This document shows positions 24,556 to 32,185 of a stretch of DNA of 64,000 bases, piece after piece. Both the position numbers and the translations under genes were made by a program. The stretch's first letter is position 1. Every line of letters begins with the position of its first letter. This DNA is from Mesobacillus maritimus (GTDB lineage: Bacteria > Bacillota > Bacilli > Bacillales > Cytobacillaceae), in the NCBI RefSeq assembly GCF_023715205.1, contig NZ_JAMBNR010000005.1, positions 124,001-188,000 on the forward strand, read 5' to 3'. Below the pieces are notes generated by a model. It saw only the letters and a program-made list of their open reading frames with translations, was not told the origin of the DNA and did not search any database.

Positions 24556-24727
24556 GGCTCTTTTCTAAACTTATAAATATAAAAAATAAATAATTTAGCC
24601 ATGACTTCATCCACAGCAAGTTTAGAATAGGAGAAGAGATTATAAACTAAGTAATAACGCAGAAAGAAGCTTATTTACCGTTAGTATTGGCTTTATGATT
24701 TTAACAACAAACTTTACGAAAACAGCC
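24556..24727 (-). repeat. MITE-like repeat, full-length reversed copy downstream of fixX
   Basis: On the minus strand it starts AAGGCTGTTTTCGTAAAGTT and ends GTTTAGAAAAGAGCC. It has the same orientation as the copy at 20543-20728, so fixABCX is bracketed by two direct copies. The two share interior sequence (ATAAGCT-CTTTCTG-GTTA-TACTTAGTTT), making them closer to each other than to the copies at 19042 and 27578. Confidence 0.78.
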
Positions 24728-24772
24728 TTTTATTTTTTATATGTGGTAACAAGTCAACAAACAATTACTATT

Positions 24773-25402
24773 CTAACTTTTACAATAAAGTCTGAGTTGA
24801 TTAGAAAGGATTTTTCCTTGCTTCTGCACTCCAAGTCGTCTTTGTAACTCAAAAGGTAAAAGGCAGGTGATTGTATCTAAACAATCCACCTTCAGATTTT
24901 CTTGATCGGTATAACCAGATATTTCTTCGCCTATCATTGCAAAATCGAAGGGAGACTGCTTGTAAATGAATTCTGCTAACTTAATAAACAGCTTATCTAC
25001 CTCACCTAACCAAAGATTAAGTTCCTTTGTGAGTGGATATTTAAGGAGAAAGTTTTTCTCAAAACTCGCTAAAGGAAAGCTGAAATCCAACCAGTCAGAC
25101 TCTTCATCCGTTCTTATGATTGAAATCAAACAAGGTAAGGTCACTACATCTGATAAGGTCAACATACCGTAAAAGGAATAAATACTGCTTGGTTCAATTG
25201 AAATTGGGAATCTAACAGGCTTCATTTGCTGATCATATAAGTCACTAACAAAATCACTCAGTTGCAAAGCCGTGAGAGCCTCGTTTAACCTCTGATCGTT
25301 TCCAGCTGGATGAAACTCAATTGAAAGTTCATAATAACTGCCTGTCCAATAATCAGAGTTTGTAAACACTGAATACCTCACAATGAACCTACTCCATTCC
25401 AC
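24773..25402 (-). CDS. Hypothetical protein (209 aa)
   Basis: A soluble-looking protein with no signal peptide or membrane segment and no family I recognise. It is rich in aromatic residues and shows alternating strand-like segments (YSVFTNSDYWTGSYYELSIEF, VVTLPCLISIIRT). The GTG at 25402 is selected because AGGTGA lies 8 bases upstream. It sits between a repeat copy and another hypothetical gene in the same orientation but 160 bases away. Accessory or recently acquired status is possible; nothing in the sequence proves it. Confidence 0.6.
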   Translation of the reverse strand: MEWSRFIVRYSVFTNSDYWTGSYYELSIEFHPAGNDQRLNEALTALQLSDFVSDLYDQQMKPVRFPISIEPSSIYSFYGMLTLSDVVTLPCLISIIRTDEESDWLDFSFPLASFEKNFLLKYPLTKELNLWLGEVDKLFIKLAEFIYKQSPFDFAMIGEEISGYTDQENLKVDCLDTITCLLPFELQRRLGVQKQGKILSNQLRLYCKS

Positions 25403-25562
25403 TTTTGATTCTCACCTATCAGGAAATACCCTTATTAATTGCTCCGCATTTATGCTCTCTTATTCATTATTATATAAATCTATGTTTAGAAGACAAAGAT
25501 TATTATGTACTTTTTTCACATAAAACTTCAAAAAGGAAAAATATTCATTGGGGTCTTTTTTT

Positions 25563-25895
25563 TTATAGTTGGAGATTGGATAGTTGGTCTTGCTTTGCCA
25601 GTTGCTCAATTTTTTTCAACAACTCATAGGCTCCGTCAAAAGTTCGCTGAAAAGGAGATTGGAAGAAAGGAAGGTTCGAATTAAATTGACCGTCTTCATT
25701 GGAGGGGAAAACAACGACACGCCATTGTGAACGCTGCCAATCAATTTCATTGCCTTCTAATGCAATCACCCAATGGGTATATTCATTGATTCTACCTGCG
25801 TATTTAGGATTCTTTTCCATTGCAAACCAATCATTTTGACAAATATGGAAAGGGACCTTGTGGTAAAACTCACGGTAATTCAGGTTTTCTTTCAT
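25563..25895 (-). CDS. Hypothetical protein (110 aa)
   Basis: A small soluble protein beginning MKENLNYREFYHKVPFHICQ. It is rich in Trp, Phe and Asn and has no recognised domain, signal peptide or membrane segment. The ATG at 25895 is chosen because AAGGAG lies 8 bases upstream; two earlier in-frame starts are too close to that site. The terminator is unclear; a T-run directly follows the stop on the minus strand. No function is proposed. Confidence 0.6.
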   Translation of the reverse strand: MKENLNYREFYHKVPFHICQNDWFAMEKNPKYAGRINEYTHWVIALEGNEIDWQRSQWRVVVFPSNEDGQFNSNLPFFQSPFQRTFDGAYELLKKIEQLAKQDQLSNLQL

Positions 25896-26078
25896 GCACA
25901 TCACTCCTTAAAAGTATTTCTCCACAAAATGGAAAAAGAGAGAGTTTATTGATTATTATATGCAGAGCGGACAGAAATGAGTTTTAATTTTTGAAAATTC
26001 AACCAATTAATCTTCAATCAAGGTTAGATAGTTCTTTGATTTTAGATTAAAATGAAGAAAAAAAGTTGAGGACGGAGC

Positions 26079-26645
26079 ATGAATTCTAGAGAGAAATGGA
26101 ATCAGAAATATCAACAACGTTTAACCACCAGTCAACCATCGCAGGTCAATAAGCGCTTAATAAATTTTTCTCCTTACTTAAAAGGAGGCACTGCGTTAGA
26201 CATTGCTTGTGGGCTTGGAGCAAATAGTAGATACTTGGCACAACTAGGGTATAAAGTTGATGCGATCGATGGGTCAGACGTAGCCATTGAGTATGTAAAG
26301 AAGCAAGTAGAAAAGGAAAACCTGTCCATCCAGCCGATTTTGGCTGATTTAACAGAGTACGAAAACCTCAAACTGAACCATCAAAAATACGATTTGGTCC
26401 ACATTACTTATTATTTGGACCGAAACCTTTTTCCAATTATAAAATCAATACTCAAAGAATCTGGTTTTCTGTTTATCGAGACATATTTTCTTACATCAGA
26501 AATAGATCAACAGCATGTTAGTAATAAGTATAAATTAAAATCTCAAGAGTTATTGAAAGAATTTATCGATTGGAAAATCCTGTTTTATGAAGAAGAAGAG
26601 CATGAGGGAAGACAAACGATTTTTTGTCAAAAGGGTTCTTGTTAA
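26079..26645 (+). CDS. Class I SAM-dependent methyltransferase
   Basis: A 188-residue protein with the Rossmann-like methyltransferase fold. Motif I is ALDIACGLGANSRYLAQLG, motif II the acidic VDAIDGSD, and a later LADLTEY and YDLVHITYYLDRNLFP fit motifs III-IV. An N-terminal EKWNQKYQQR segment is common in TehB/thiopurine-type relatives. It transfers a methyl group from SAM to an unknown small molecule, and could serve in detoxification. The ATG follows GGACGGAG. It stands alone between hypothetical genes, so context gives no clue to the substrate. Confidence 0.8.
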   Translation: MNSREKWNQKYQQRLTTSQPSQVNKRLINFSPYLKGGTALDIACGLGANSRYLAQLGYKVDAIDGSDVAIEYVKKQVEKENLSIQPILADLTEYENLKLNHQKYDLVHITYYLDRNLFPIIKSILKESGFLFIETYFLTSEIDQQHVSNKYKLKSQELLKEFIDWKILFYEEEEHEGRQTIFCQKGSC

Positions 26646-26735
26646 AATAAGATTCTGAAAAAGAAGGATAATGACCTTAAGTGATGAATATATAATATCC
26701 GGAATAGTATTTTTAATTTTATATGAGGTGAAGCA

Positions 26736-26987
26736 ATGAGAAGAAGAAATACCCCGGCGTTTACCTTCCTTGCGTGGACGTCCTTTGTATTGTCGCTGGC
26801 GTTTATTTTTGTCGCGTTATGGAACGCCGATTGGCCGTTGGTGGAAAAAGGCTATTATGCCGCTGCGACATTATGGGCAATTTCATCTGCAATCGTTTTA
26901 CAAAAGGTTGTACGGGATAATGATGAAGATAAGGAAATCAATCCGCCAAGTCCGAAGCGAAGTAATTTGGAAAAAGAAGTGGACTAA
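26736..26987 (+). CDS. YiaA/YiaB two-helix family membrane protein
   Basis: An 83-residue protein with two transmembrane helices joined by a short loop: FTFLAWTSFVLSLAFIFVALWN and KGYYAAATLWAISSAIVLQKVVRD, then an acidic, lysine-rich tail. The FxxxxWxSF-S and KGYY motifs are those of the YiaA/B two-helix domain. Function is unknown in the family. GAGGTGA precedes the ATG by 5 bases, and a terminator follows. Confidence 0.75.
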   Translation: MRRRNTPAFTFLAWTSFVLSLAFIFVALWNADWPLVEKGYYAAATLWAISSAIVLQKVVRDNDEDKEINPPSPKRSNLEKEVD

Positions 26988-26992
26988 GGAAC

Positions 26993-27031
26993 AAAAAAGG
27001 GAACTCCCATCATGATGGAAGTTCCTTTTTT
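26993..27031 (+). terminator. Terminator after the YiaA-like gene
   Basis: AAAAAAGGGAACT pairs with AGTTCCTTTTTT around the inner palindrome CCATCATGATGG. Confidence 0.85.
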
Positions 27032-27069
27032 GGTAAGGAAACAACAGTTCGTTTGGTGAGTCGATTCCT

Positions 27070-27456
27070 TTATTCTTGGTCTTCTCGATCAAACCAAAGC
27101 AATTCTTGATCATCTTCATCGCCATTGTAATTGATGAGAATTTCTTCTCCTGCTTGGATGTCTTTGTAAGCAAAGAAATCAAAAGTATGATTAGCGAAAT
27201 TGATTTCGTAGGTTGCATTTGGTGTGTAGGAGTGATTAAACAGCATCCCATATCCTAATAAAATCGCGGTATGATTAATTCCATATTCAAACGCGTAGTC
27301 AGCAAGTAACGTTTTCTCAATATGTGCGTGCTCCTCATTTGGATAGGCAATCACGGGGGCTTCATGAATCAACTCACCTTTTGCAATATCCCTTGTTGCA
27401 AACACGCCTCTATTGAATTCCCCATCACTGAGTTTCGAAGTTTTAATTTCAATCAT
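27070..27456 (-). CDS. SET-domain protein, putative lysine methyltransferase
   Basis: A 128-residue protein consisting of little more than a SET domain. It has RGVFATRDIAKGELIHEAPV near the N-terminus, then GYGMLFNHSYTPNATYE (the NH-S motif of the SAM and lysine site) and AGEEILINYNGDEDD (the GEE-x-x-x-Y motif). SET domains are typical of eukaryotic histone methyltransferases but occur in scattered bacteria, where targets are mostly unknown. The ATG at 27456 is favoured by AGGTGA 5 bases upstream; an in-frame extension to 27528 lacks a ribosome site. The gene stands alone. Confidence 0.8.
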   Translation of the reverse strand: MIEIKTSKLSDGEFNRGVFATRDIAKGELIHEAPVIAYPNEEHAHIEKTLLADYAFEYGINHTAILLGYGMLFNHSYTPNATYEINFANHTFDFFAYKDIQAGEEILINYNGDEDDQELLWFDREDQE

Positions 27457-27577
27457 GTTTGTCACCTGCTCATTCTTTATTGAAGTTGTCCATCCGTTAA
27501 GTTTGACAGTTTTTGCCGTTGAAAGCAACTGTTTCTTTTTACTTTCAAAATCAATTTAGAACACAGTAATTTAAAAA

Positions 27578-27759
27578 GGCTCTTTTCGTAAAGATTGTTG
27601 TTAAAATCCCAAAGCCGATTTTAACGCAATTGTAGCCAGTTCTTATGTTTGAATTAAGTTTGCAAGCTCTTTTCTCATAAGTGAAGTTATTTTTTTGTAT
27701 AACCTAGCTCATTCAGCCGGATTTCTTGTTCAAGAGCAACAAAGTTTGAGAAAAGAGCC
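27578..27759 (+). repeat. MITE-like repeat, best full-length copy (type copy)
   Basis: The 182-base element begins GGCTCTTTTCGTAAAGATTG and ends CAACAAAGTTTGAGAAAAGA-GCC. The two ends are imperfect inverted repeats of about 23 bases (GGCTCTTTTC identical, then scattered matches). TTAAAAA occurs directly on each side (27571-27577 and 27760-27766), consistent with a target duplication, although poly-A context weakens this. It has no coding capacity. Apart from this element the 27457-27897 gap shows no gene. Confidence 0.85.
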
Positions 27760-27897
27760 TTAAAAAACGACTGAAAAGCGCGAGTTGAAGGGGTTCTATA
27801 TTCAAACAAGGAGAATGTGGGTAAATTAGGAGGATTTACCATTTCACTCCTTATAGATATGGTACAATCGACAAGGATGTAAAAGGGGGGAGTAAGT

Positions 27898-28827
27898 TTG
27901 AGCAAAAAGGTTTTATGGCTAGGGATTGCTAGTATTCTATTAAGCTGGGTACTCAATTATGCTTATTATCAATCAAAACAACTAGATTCGCCAATCTTCC
28001 TTGATCATTATTATGAAGTAAACACAGCCTATGAACAACCTTTAACCTTTTATTATTTAACAAATAAAGAAAACCCAGCGGAGGTGCAATATGTTACGAT
28101 CGATGGCATGGATTTCGAGGTGTATCCGGTCGGAAATCACTCTTTCTGGGAAGGGTCCGAGCCTAGTTATGAGCATTACTTTCGTCATCAATATTTGAAA
28201 TCGGTCACTTTGGAGTTTAACGAGAACATTCTGCCACTAAAGGAACAAGGAGATTCTTTTTCATTTGAAAGGATGGAAGTCTTTTTTAATGATCAGTCCT
28301 CGATCGTTGCGGATATTGGGAAAGTGAACTTTTATCGAACAGATGAATCAAATGTTTTTGATTCACGGATGAGTTCAAGCAGCAATCAGCACTGGAGTCA
28401 TGAAGCGATGGTAACAAGAGAACCGATAACCATCGAGCAGATTTCAGTCCCATTTGATCTGAATAAAGAAGTGGCGATTAAGATGGAGACCAATCAACAG
28501 AGATTAAAAGAGTTGGAGAACCTTGACTATGGAGGAGAAATTCCAGAATGGATTGAAGAAGAGCAAGAATTAAAGTTGGAAGAAAGATCGGGGATATTGA
28601 TTACAGAGGATCTCTTTCCATTAAAACTAGGAAAAGGCGAATGGGTAAGTTTAAATATGTATTTCAATCCAAACCGTACGAGCTATTATCAATTCGGGAT
28701 TAAAATGGAAGGGAAAACCGAAAAGGGAGAACCTTTTATTAACTATTCGCCGATTAATGACCAACCCTATTTGAACCAGCAGCAGGTTGACAAAATCATA
28801 GCTGAGAAAGCGGGGGAAGTGAAATGA
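27898..28827 (+). CDS. Hypothetical membrane-anchored extracytoplasmic protein
   Basis: A 309-residue protein with one N-terminal hydrophobic helix (VLWLGIASILLSWVLNYAYY) and a large, acidic, strand-rich remainder with many aromatic residues, including a DGMDFEVYPVG segment and an acidic stretch PEWIEEEQELKLEE. I recognise no family. The TTG at 27898 is supported by AAAGGGGGGAG immediately upstream. Its stop overlaps the start of the next gene (ATGA), so the two proteins are made together and probably work together at the membrane. Nothing suggests an enzyme. Confidence 0.65.
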   Translation: MSKKVLWLGIASILLSWVLNYAYYQSKQLDSPIFLDHYYEVNTAYEQPLTFYYLTNKENPAEVQYVTIDGMDFEVYPVGNHSFWEGSEPSYEHYFRHQYLKSVTLEFNENILPLKEQGDSFSFERMEVFFNDQSSIVADIGKVNFYRTDESNVFDSRMSSSSNQHWSHEAMVTREPITIEQISVPFDLNKEVAIKMETNQQRLKELENLDYGGEIPEWIEEEQELKLEERSGILITEDLFPLKLGKGEWVSLNMYFNPNRTSYYQFGIKMEGKTEKGEPFINYSPINDQPYLNQQQVDKIIAEKAGEVK

Positions 28828-29375
28828 TTTATCGAGGTTCTCGGCAAATTTTCTGGGGCCTAATTTTTATTTTGATTGAAATTCATATTATTGCTTTTGA
28901 TTTATTAGCAGATCCTATAGGGTACTATCTAATTTTTACTGGAGTATCTTTGTTAAATGACCATTTTGGTTTCGCTAATAAATCGAATTTCATTTCGCTG
29001 GTGCTGCTACTAGTATCTATTCCTACGGTTTTTATCGAAAAAGAGGTCATCCAACAGATGGGCACTTTCTCAGGGTGGAACATTTACCAAAATGCGTTTG
29101 AGATTTTGAATCTAGTTCTGGTGTTTTTCCTGTTTCAATTGATGCTTGAGGTAGCTAGAGTAAAAGGGGTTAGTGAGTTATCGAAGCGGACGATGACGAC
29201 GTTTAAAATTTATATGGGTACGATGTTTCTTGTTTTGTTTTCAAGCACTTTTGCCGTCAATATGACAACAGATTTCTTAGTTCCTTACGAATTGATTTCT
29301 GTTCTTCTAAGCTTAAGTATGTACATTGTGTTTCTACTCTTGGTCTCGAAATATAGCAAACTTACTGATGAGTAA
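28824..29375 (+). CDS. Hypothetical five- or six-helix membrane protein
   Basis: A 183-residue, very hydrophobic protein with likely helices at about residues 8-25, 27-42, 52-70, 85-110, 128-150 and 155-175. It has little else recognisable beyond SRQIFWGLIFILIEIHI and DPIGYYLIFTGVSLL. It is translationally coupled (ATGA overlap) to the upstream anchored protein. This pairing of a single-pass extracytoplasmic protein with a multi-pass partner hints at a membrane complex, which is inference only. Confidence 0.65.
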   Translation: MIYRGSRQIFWGLIFILIEIHIIAFDLLADPIGYYLIFTGVSLLNDHFGFANKSNFISLVLLLVSIPTVFIEKEVIQQMGTFSGWNIYQNAFEILNLVLVFFLFQLMLEVARVKGVSELSKRTMTTFKIYMGTMFLVLFSSTFAVNMTTDFLVPYELISVLLSLSMYIVFLLLVSKYSKLTDE

Positions 29376-29441
29376 GATTGGGATAGTTTAGACGAGAAGT
29401 TGTAACCACTAAGAAAGCAAGGTGCTATATGGAGTTGACCA

Positions 29442-29470
29442 AAATGCCTCTTCATCAAGATAAAGAGGCA
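29442..29470 (-). terminator. Terminator of ywbE
   Basis: On the minus strand GCCTCTTT pairs with AAGAGGC, followed by ATTTTGG. It starts just after the ywbE stop. Confidence 0.65.
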
Positions 29471-29476
29471 AGGAGG

Positions 29477-29671
29477 TTAACCTCGAATTTGTTTTACTCT
29501 GCCAATTTGTCCATCTGTAAGTCTAACTTTGATGCCATGCGGATGCGTGCTGGAATTTGTTAATATATCTTTTACAATTCCAGATGTTAGCTTGCCTGTT
29601 CGTTGATCGGCTTTTAACACAATTTCAACCTCGATACCAGGTTTAATGTCTTTTCGATTTTGACCGTTCAT
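29477..29671 (-). CDS. ywbE: YwbE family small protein (DUF2196)
   Basis: A 64-residue basic protein, MNGQNRKDIKPGIEVEIVLK, continuing RTGKLTSGIVKDILTNSSTHPHGIKVRL and GRVKQI. This is the conserved YwbE family seen across Bacillus and many proteobacteria. It looks like a small beta-barrel, and its function is not established. A terminator follows the stop. Confidence 0.85.
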   Translation of the reverse strand: MNGQNRKDIKPGIEVEIVLKADQRTGKLTSGIVKDILTNSSTHPHGIKVRLTDGQIGRVKQIRG

Positions 29672-29880
29672 TTTGTTTCACCTTTTTCTTTTGAGAGTAG
29701 GGTAGCTTGTTTCCTTTTTCCTAATATACCTATATTTAAAGTGGTATTCAATTATATTCGAACGTACAGTTGAAAAGGTGATTAATAATATGTAAAATTA
29801 TTTGTATTTTACAAGTGGTGGTGTAAAGAAATGACAAGCTATCAGTTACATACATAGAATAGATTTTAGGAGGAATTAGG

Positions 29881-30084
29881 ATGTTACTGACAGTAGTATC
29901 CACACAGACAGGTTTTAATATTGGAGATGTTATTTTTCAAATGATGATGCTCCTTACTCTTGTGGGAATTCCTATCCTTATTATTTTTTTGATTCGAAGT
30001 CGAAAAAACCAAAAGGATCAGTTAAAGCGCGTGGAAGAAAAGGTTGATCAACTATTAGCGGATAAAGAGAATAAAGTTCAGTAG
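29881..30084 (+). CDS. Small membrane protein, DUF4083-like
   Basis: A 67-residue protein with one central transmembrane helix (MMMLLTLVGIPILIIFLIRS) and a charged coiled-coil tail (KDQLKRVEEKVDQLLADKEN). The layout resembles the short Bacillus proteins grouped as DUF4083. AGGAGGAATTAGG precedes the ATG, and a strong terminator follows, so the gene is real even though its role is unknown. Confidence 0.7.
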   Translation: MLLTVVSTQTGFNIGDVIFQMMMLLTLVGIPILIIFLIRSRKNQKDQLKRVEEKVDQLLADKENKVQ

Positions 30085-30109
30085 GAAAACCTGATTAGTT
30101 ATTGCCTGA

Positions 30110-30150
30110 AAGCTCGGAGCATATAGTGATATGCTCCGAGCTTTCTTTTC
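30110..30150 (+). terminator. Terminator after the DUF4083-like gene
   Basis: AAGCTCGGAGCATAT (30110-30124) pairs perfectly with ATATGCTCCGAGCTT (30129-30143), then TCTTTTCGT. Confidence 0.88.
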
Positions 30151-30154
30151 GTGT

Positions 30155-30391
30155 TCATAATACCAAAACATATTGAATTTCGTTTTGAGCTAAAGAAGTA
30201 ATGGCATGTATTTGATAACCAATGCTTAGGAACTGAGCTAATGTTTCCGCACAATTTGGTTGCGGAGGTTCGATTGGAGCATGATGACTCTTGTATAGTG
30301 ATAGCAACTGGTTATCCGATGTGCAGTGAAGGAAGACAACATGTCTCCCTGTCCAAGCTTGCCCAATCATCGGTTGCATCTCTCTTCTCAT
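30155..30391 (-). CDS. Hypothetical small protein (78 aa)
   Basis: The ATG at 30391 has AGGTGA 6 bases upstream. The product starts MRREMQPMIGQAWTGRHVVF, contains two Cys and several His, and has no membrane helix or family I recognise. The stop lies close to the terminator at 30110-30143, whose stem can also act in this direction. The ribosome site and placement support a real gene, but only moderately. Confidence 0.5.
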   Translation of the reverse strand: MRREMQPMIGQAWTGRHVVFLHCTSDNQLLSLYKSHHAPIEPPQPNCAETLAQFLSIGYQIHAITSLAQNEIQYVLVL

Positions 30392-30454
30392 TTCAAATCA
30401 CCTACAAAAATAGATACACTAATTTATGTATCACATAGGAAAAAGTTGAATTAA

Positions 30455-30499
30455 TGGGAGTTTACTGGATGGTGCTTGGCACCATCCAGTAAACTCCCA
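30455..30499. repeat. GGTGCC palindromic repeat, copy 2 (21-bp perfect stem)
   Basis: TGGGAGTTTACTGGATGGTG-C (30455-30475) is exactly complementary to 30479-30499 across a 3-base TTG loop. The core is the family's ATGGTGC-GCACCAT. It lies between two divergent genes, so it is not a terminator here. Confidence 0.8.
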
Positions 30500-30681
30500 G
30501 TTAGTATTGTTTGTTTCAAAACCTAAACCAATTTTTGTATTTAGAGTGGGAATTTTCCTTTTAAACTACGAAAAAACAAGACTTTTGGAGTATTTTCATA
30601 AAATGATTCGAAAATGGTCGAAGTTGGATGTATAATAGTAATCTGCAAGATGATAGTTTGATGAGGAGGAACTCTAGGAAA

Positions 30682-31065
30682 ATGGAATGGGCAATAGCAA
30701 TTTTATTTGGTACAGCAGCTGTACTGTTGATTGTGTCTTTTGTAAAAACAAAACAATCATCCCAGGTAGAGCAGCGAGAAATTGATACAGTATACGTTTC
30801 GTTGATGGAAGAGATTAATAAACTTCAAGAGCAACTTCGAAATGTTGAGCTAGATGCAGAAATTACAGCACAAGAAGCTCAAATTATTGGAATCCATACA
30901 AAAGAAAGAGTCCTACTTCGCGAACTGCTTGATTTGTACAAGCGTGGCTACACAATGGAAGGCATTGCAGAGAAAACACAATTAAATGAAAAAGAAGTTG
31001 AATACCTGCTTGCTCCATATATGGCAGCTAAGAGCGAAAGGAGAAAAGTTGCAAATGACAGCTAA
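30682..31065 (+). CDS. Membrane-anchored protein with coiled coil and HTH-like C-terminus
   Basis: A 127-residue protein starting MEWAIAILFGTAAVLLIVSF, a single N-terminal helix. A coiled-coil stretch follows (VYVSLMEEINKLQEQLRNVELDAE), then a segment LLDLYKRGYTMEGIAEKTQLNEKEVEYLLAPYM that resembles the helix-turn-helix-like end of SwrB/DUF6115-type Bacillus proteins. The ATG at 30682 is the natural start of the helix; AGGAGG lies 12 bases upstream, and an upstream in-frame ATG at 30661 is possible. It overlaps the next gene by 11 bases, forming an operon with an MltG-like protein. Confidence 0.65.
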   Translation: MEWAIAILFGTAAVLLIVSFVKTKQSSQVEQREIDTVYVSLMEEINKLQEQLRNVELDAEITAQEAQIIGIHTKERVLLRELLDLYKRGYTMEGIAEKTQLNEKEVEYLLAPYMAAKSERRKVANDS

Positions 31066-31597
31066 AGGATTACGTAGCTTTGCCGCTGGTCTAATCGTTT
31101 CTGCAGGTGTCTGTGGGGCTGTGTATTTCTTGGCGCCAAGTGATGCTGTGAGTCAAGAAAGTACAAAAGAAGCGGCTGAAGAGGAACCAAAAGTCGAAGA
31201 GCAAAAACAACCTCTTGAAGAAGAAGTAATTGTTGCTGAGCAACCAACGGAAGAAGATATGAAAACACTACTATCGTCTTCAGGATATGTCGTTTTAACA
31301 CAAGAAGAAATGGATGCTCAAGTCGCGGAGGCTGTGAAAACCGCTGAAAAAGAAGTTGCTGAAAAGGCGAAAGACGGCGATCAGTCTGTTGTTTACAAGA
31401 CGGTCTTAAATGTCGCTACTGGGATGACAAGCATTGATGTTGGCAAAGCGCTTCAACAAGGGGAAATCATTGATAATTCAATGGATTTCTACCGTGAAGT
31501 TGAAAAACGCAACTTAGAAAATGAATTACGTCCAGGAACCTTTACCCTTGACAGTGAGATGTCCATGGATGAAGTGATCAATACGATTTTTAAATAA
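31055..31597 (+). CDS. Membrane protein with MltG-type LysM-like domain
   Basis: A 180-residue protein with an N-terminal anchor (GLRSFAAGLIVSAGVCGAVYFLA), a long acidic linker rich in Glu and Lys, and a C-terminal stretch of about 55 residues (MTSIDVGKALQQGEIIDNSM, ending LRPGTFTLDSEMSMDEVINTIF). This matches the LysM-like subdomain in front of the catalytic domain of the lytic transglycosylase MltG (YceG family). The catalytic part is absent, so it is not an active MltG; such short forms may bind glycan or regulate. The ATG has AAAGGAG 10 bases upstream, inside the preceding gene. Confidence 0.7.
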   Translation: MTAKGLRSFAAGLIVSAGVCGAVYFLAPSDAVSQESTKEAAEEEPKVEEQKQPLEEEVIVAEQPTEEDMKTLLSSSGYVVLTQEEMDAQVAEAVKTAEKEVAEKAKDGDQSVVYKTVLNVATGMTSIDVGKALQQGEIIDNSMDFYREVEKRNLENELRPGTFTLDSEMSMDEVINTIFK

Positions 31598-31605
31598 GCT
31601 TTTTT

Positions 31606-31645
31606 AAACGAACCCTTGATGAATCTCAAGGGTTCGTTTATTTTT
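31606..31645 (+). terminator. Terminator of the 30.7-31.6 kb operon
   Basis: AAACGAACCCTTGA pairs with TCAAGGGTTCGTTT and runs into ATTTTTAT. Confidence 0.88.
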
Positions 31646-31695
31646 ATAAGCTGAAATAACAATAGCTATTATATTGCAATCAAAAATACAATATT

Positions 31696-31739
31696 AAGTA
31701 GCATGCTAAATCGCTTATTGATTGGCATGCTACTTTTTT
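31696..31739 (+). terminator. Orphan terminator-like hairpin
   Basis: AAGTAGCATGC (31696-31706) pairs perfectly with GCATGCTACTT (31725-31735), followed by six T. It lies only about 50 bases beyond another terminator, with no gene between. It could end a short RNA or be a back-up terminator. No gene is evident from here to 32185, apart from the next hairpin. Confidence 0.55.
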
Positions 31740-32053
31740 GTTCGACAAACCATAAATCCTTTAATAGCAGCAATTTTAGCTGCGTGATAGCAACAAATGA
31801 CAAATTGCTAGCATAAGATATCACATCGCTAATAGAACATTGATGATTTTTGTCAACAAACAAAAGGGCTTGTCGAATGGTTTTGGTGGTATTCAGGAAA
31901 AATTAATAATTAAGTTTCGGATTTGTGTAAGTTGCTTTTAGAAAGTAAAAATTACTTAAGATATAATTTAGTGTTCAAATTCGGAAAAACAAGTCTACGT
32001 TAAACCTACGATAAAGCAACTATAAACCAGCAATATCATAATGTAGAAAATCC

Positions 32054-32085
32054 AAAAAGACGCTTGGAGAACAAGCGTCTTTCTA
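32054..32085 (-). terminator. Terminator of the 59-aa membrane protein gene
   Basis: AAAAAGACGCTTG pairs with CAAGCGTCTTT. On the minus strand the hairpin ends in TTTTTGG, about 100 bases after the stop of the small gene at 32186-32365. Confidence 0.65.
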
Positions 32086-32185
32086 TGAATCTAGATGAAC
32101 GAGTTTGCTATTGATCGATTAATTTGATGTTTCTTTCAACTGAAAAATTTAATGATGTAGATTCATATTCATGTTTTCTCTCAAC

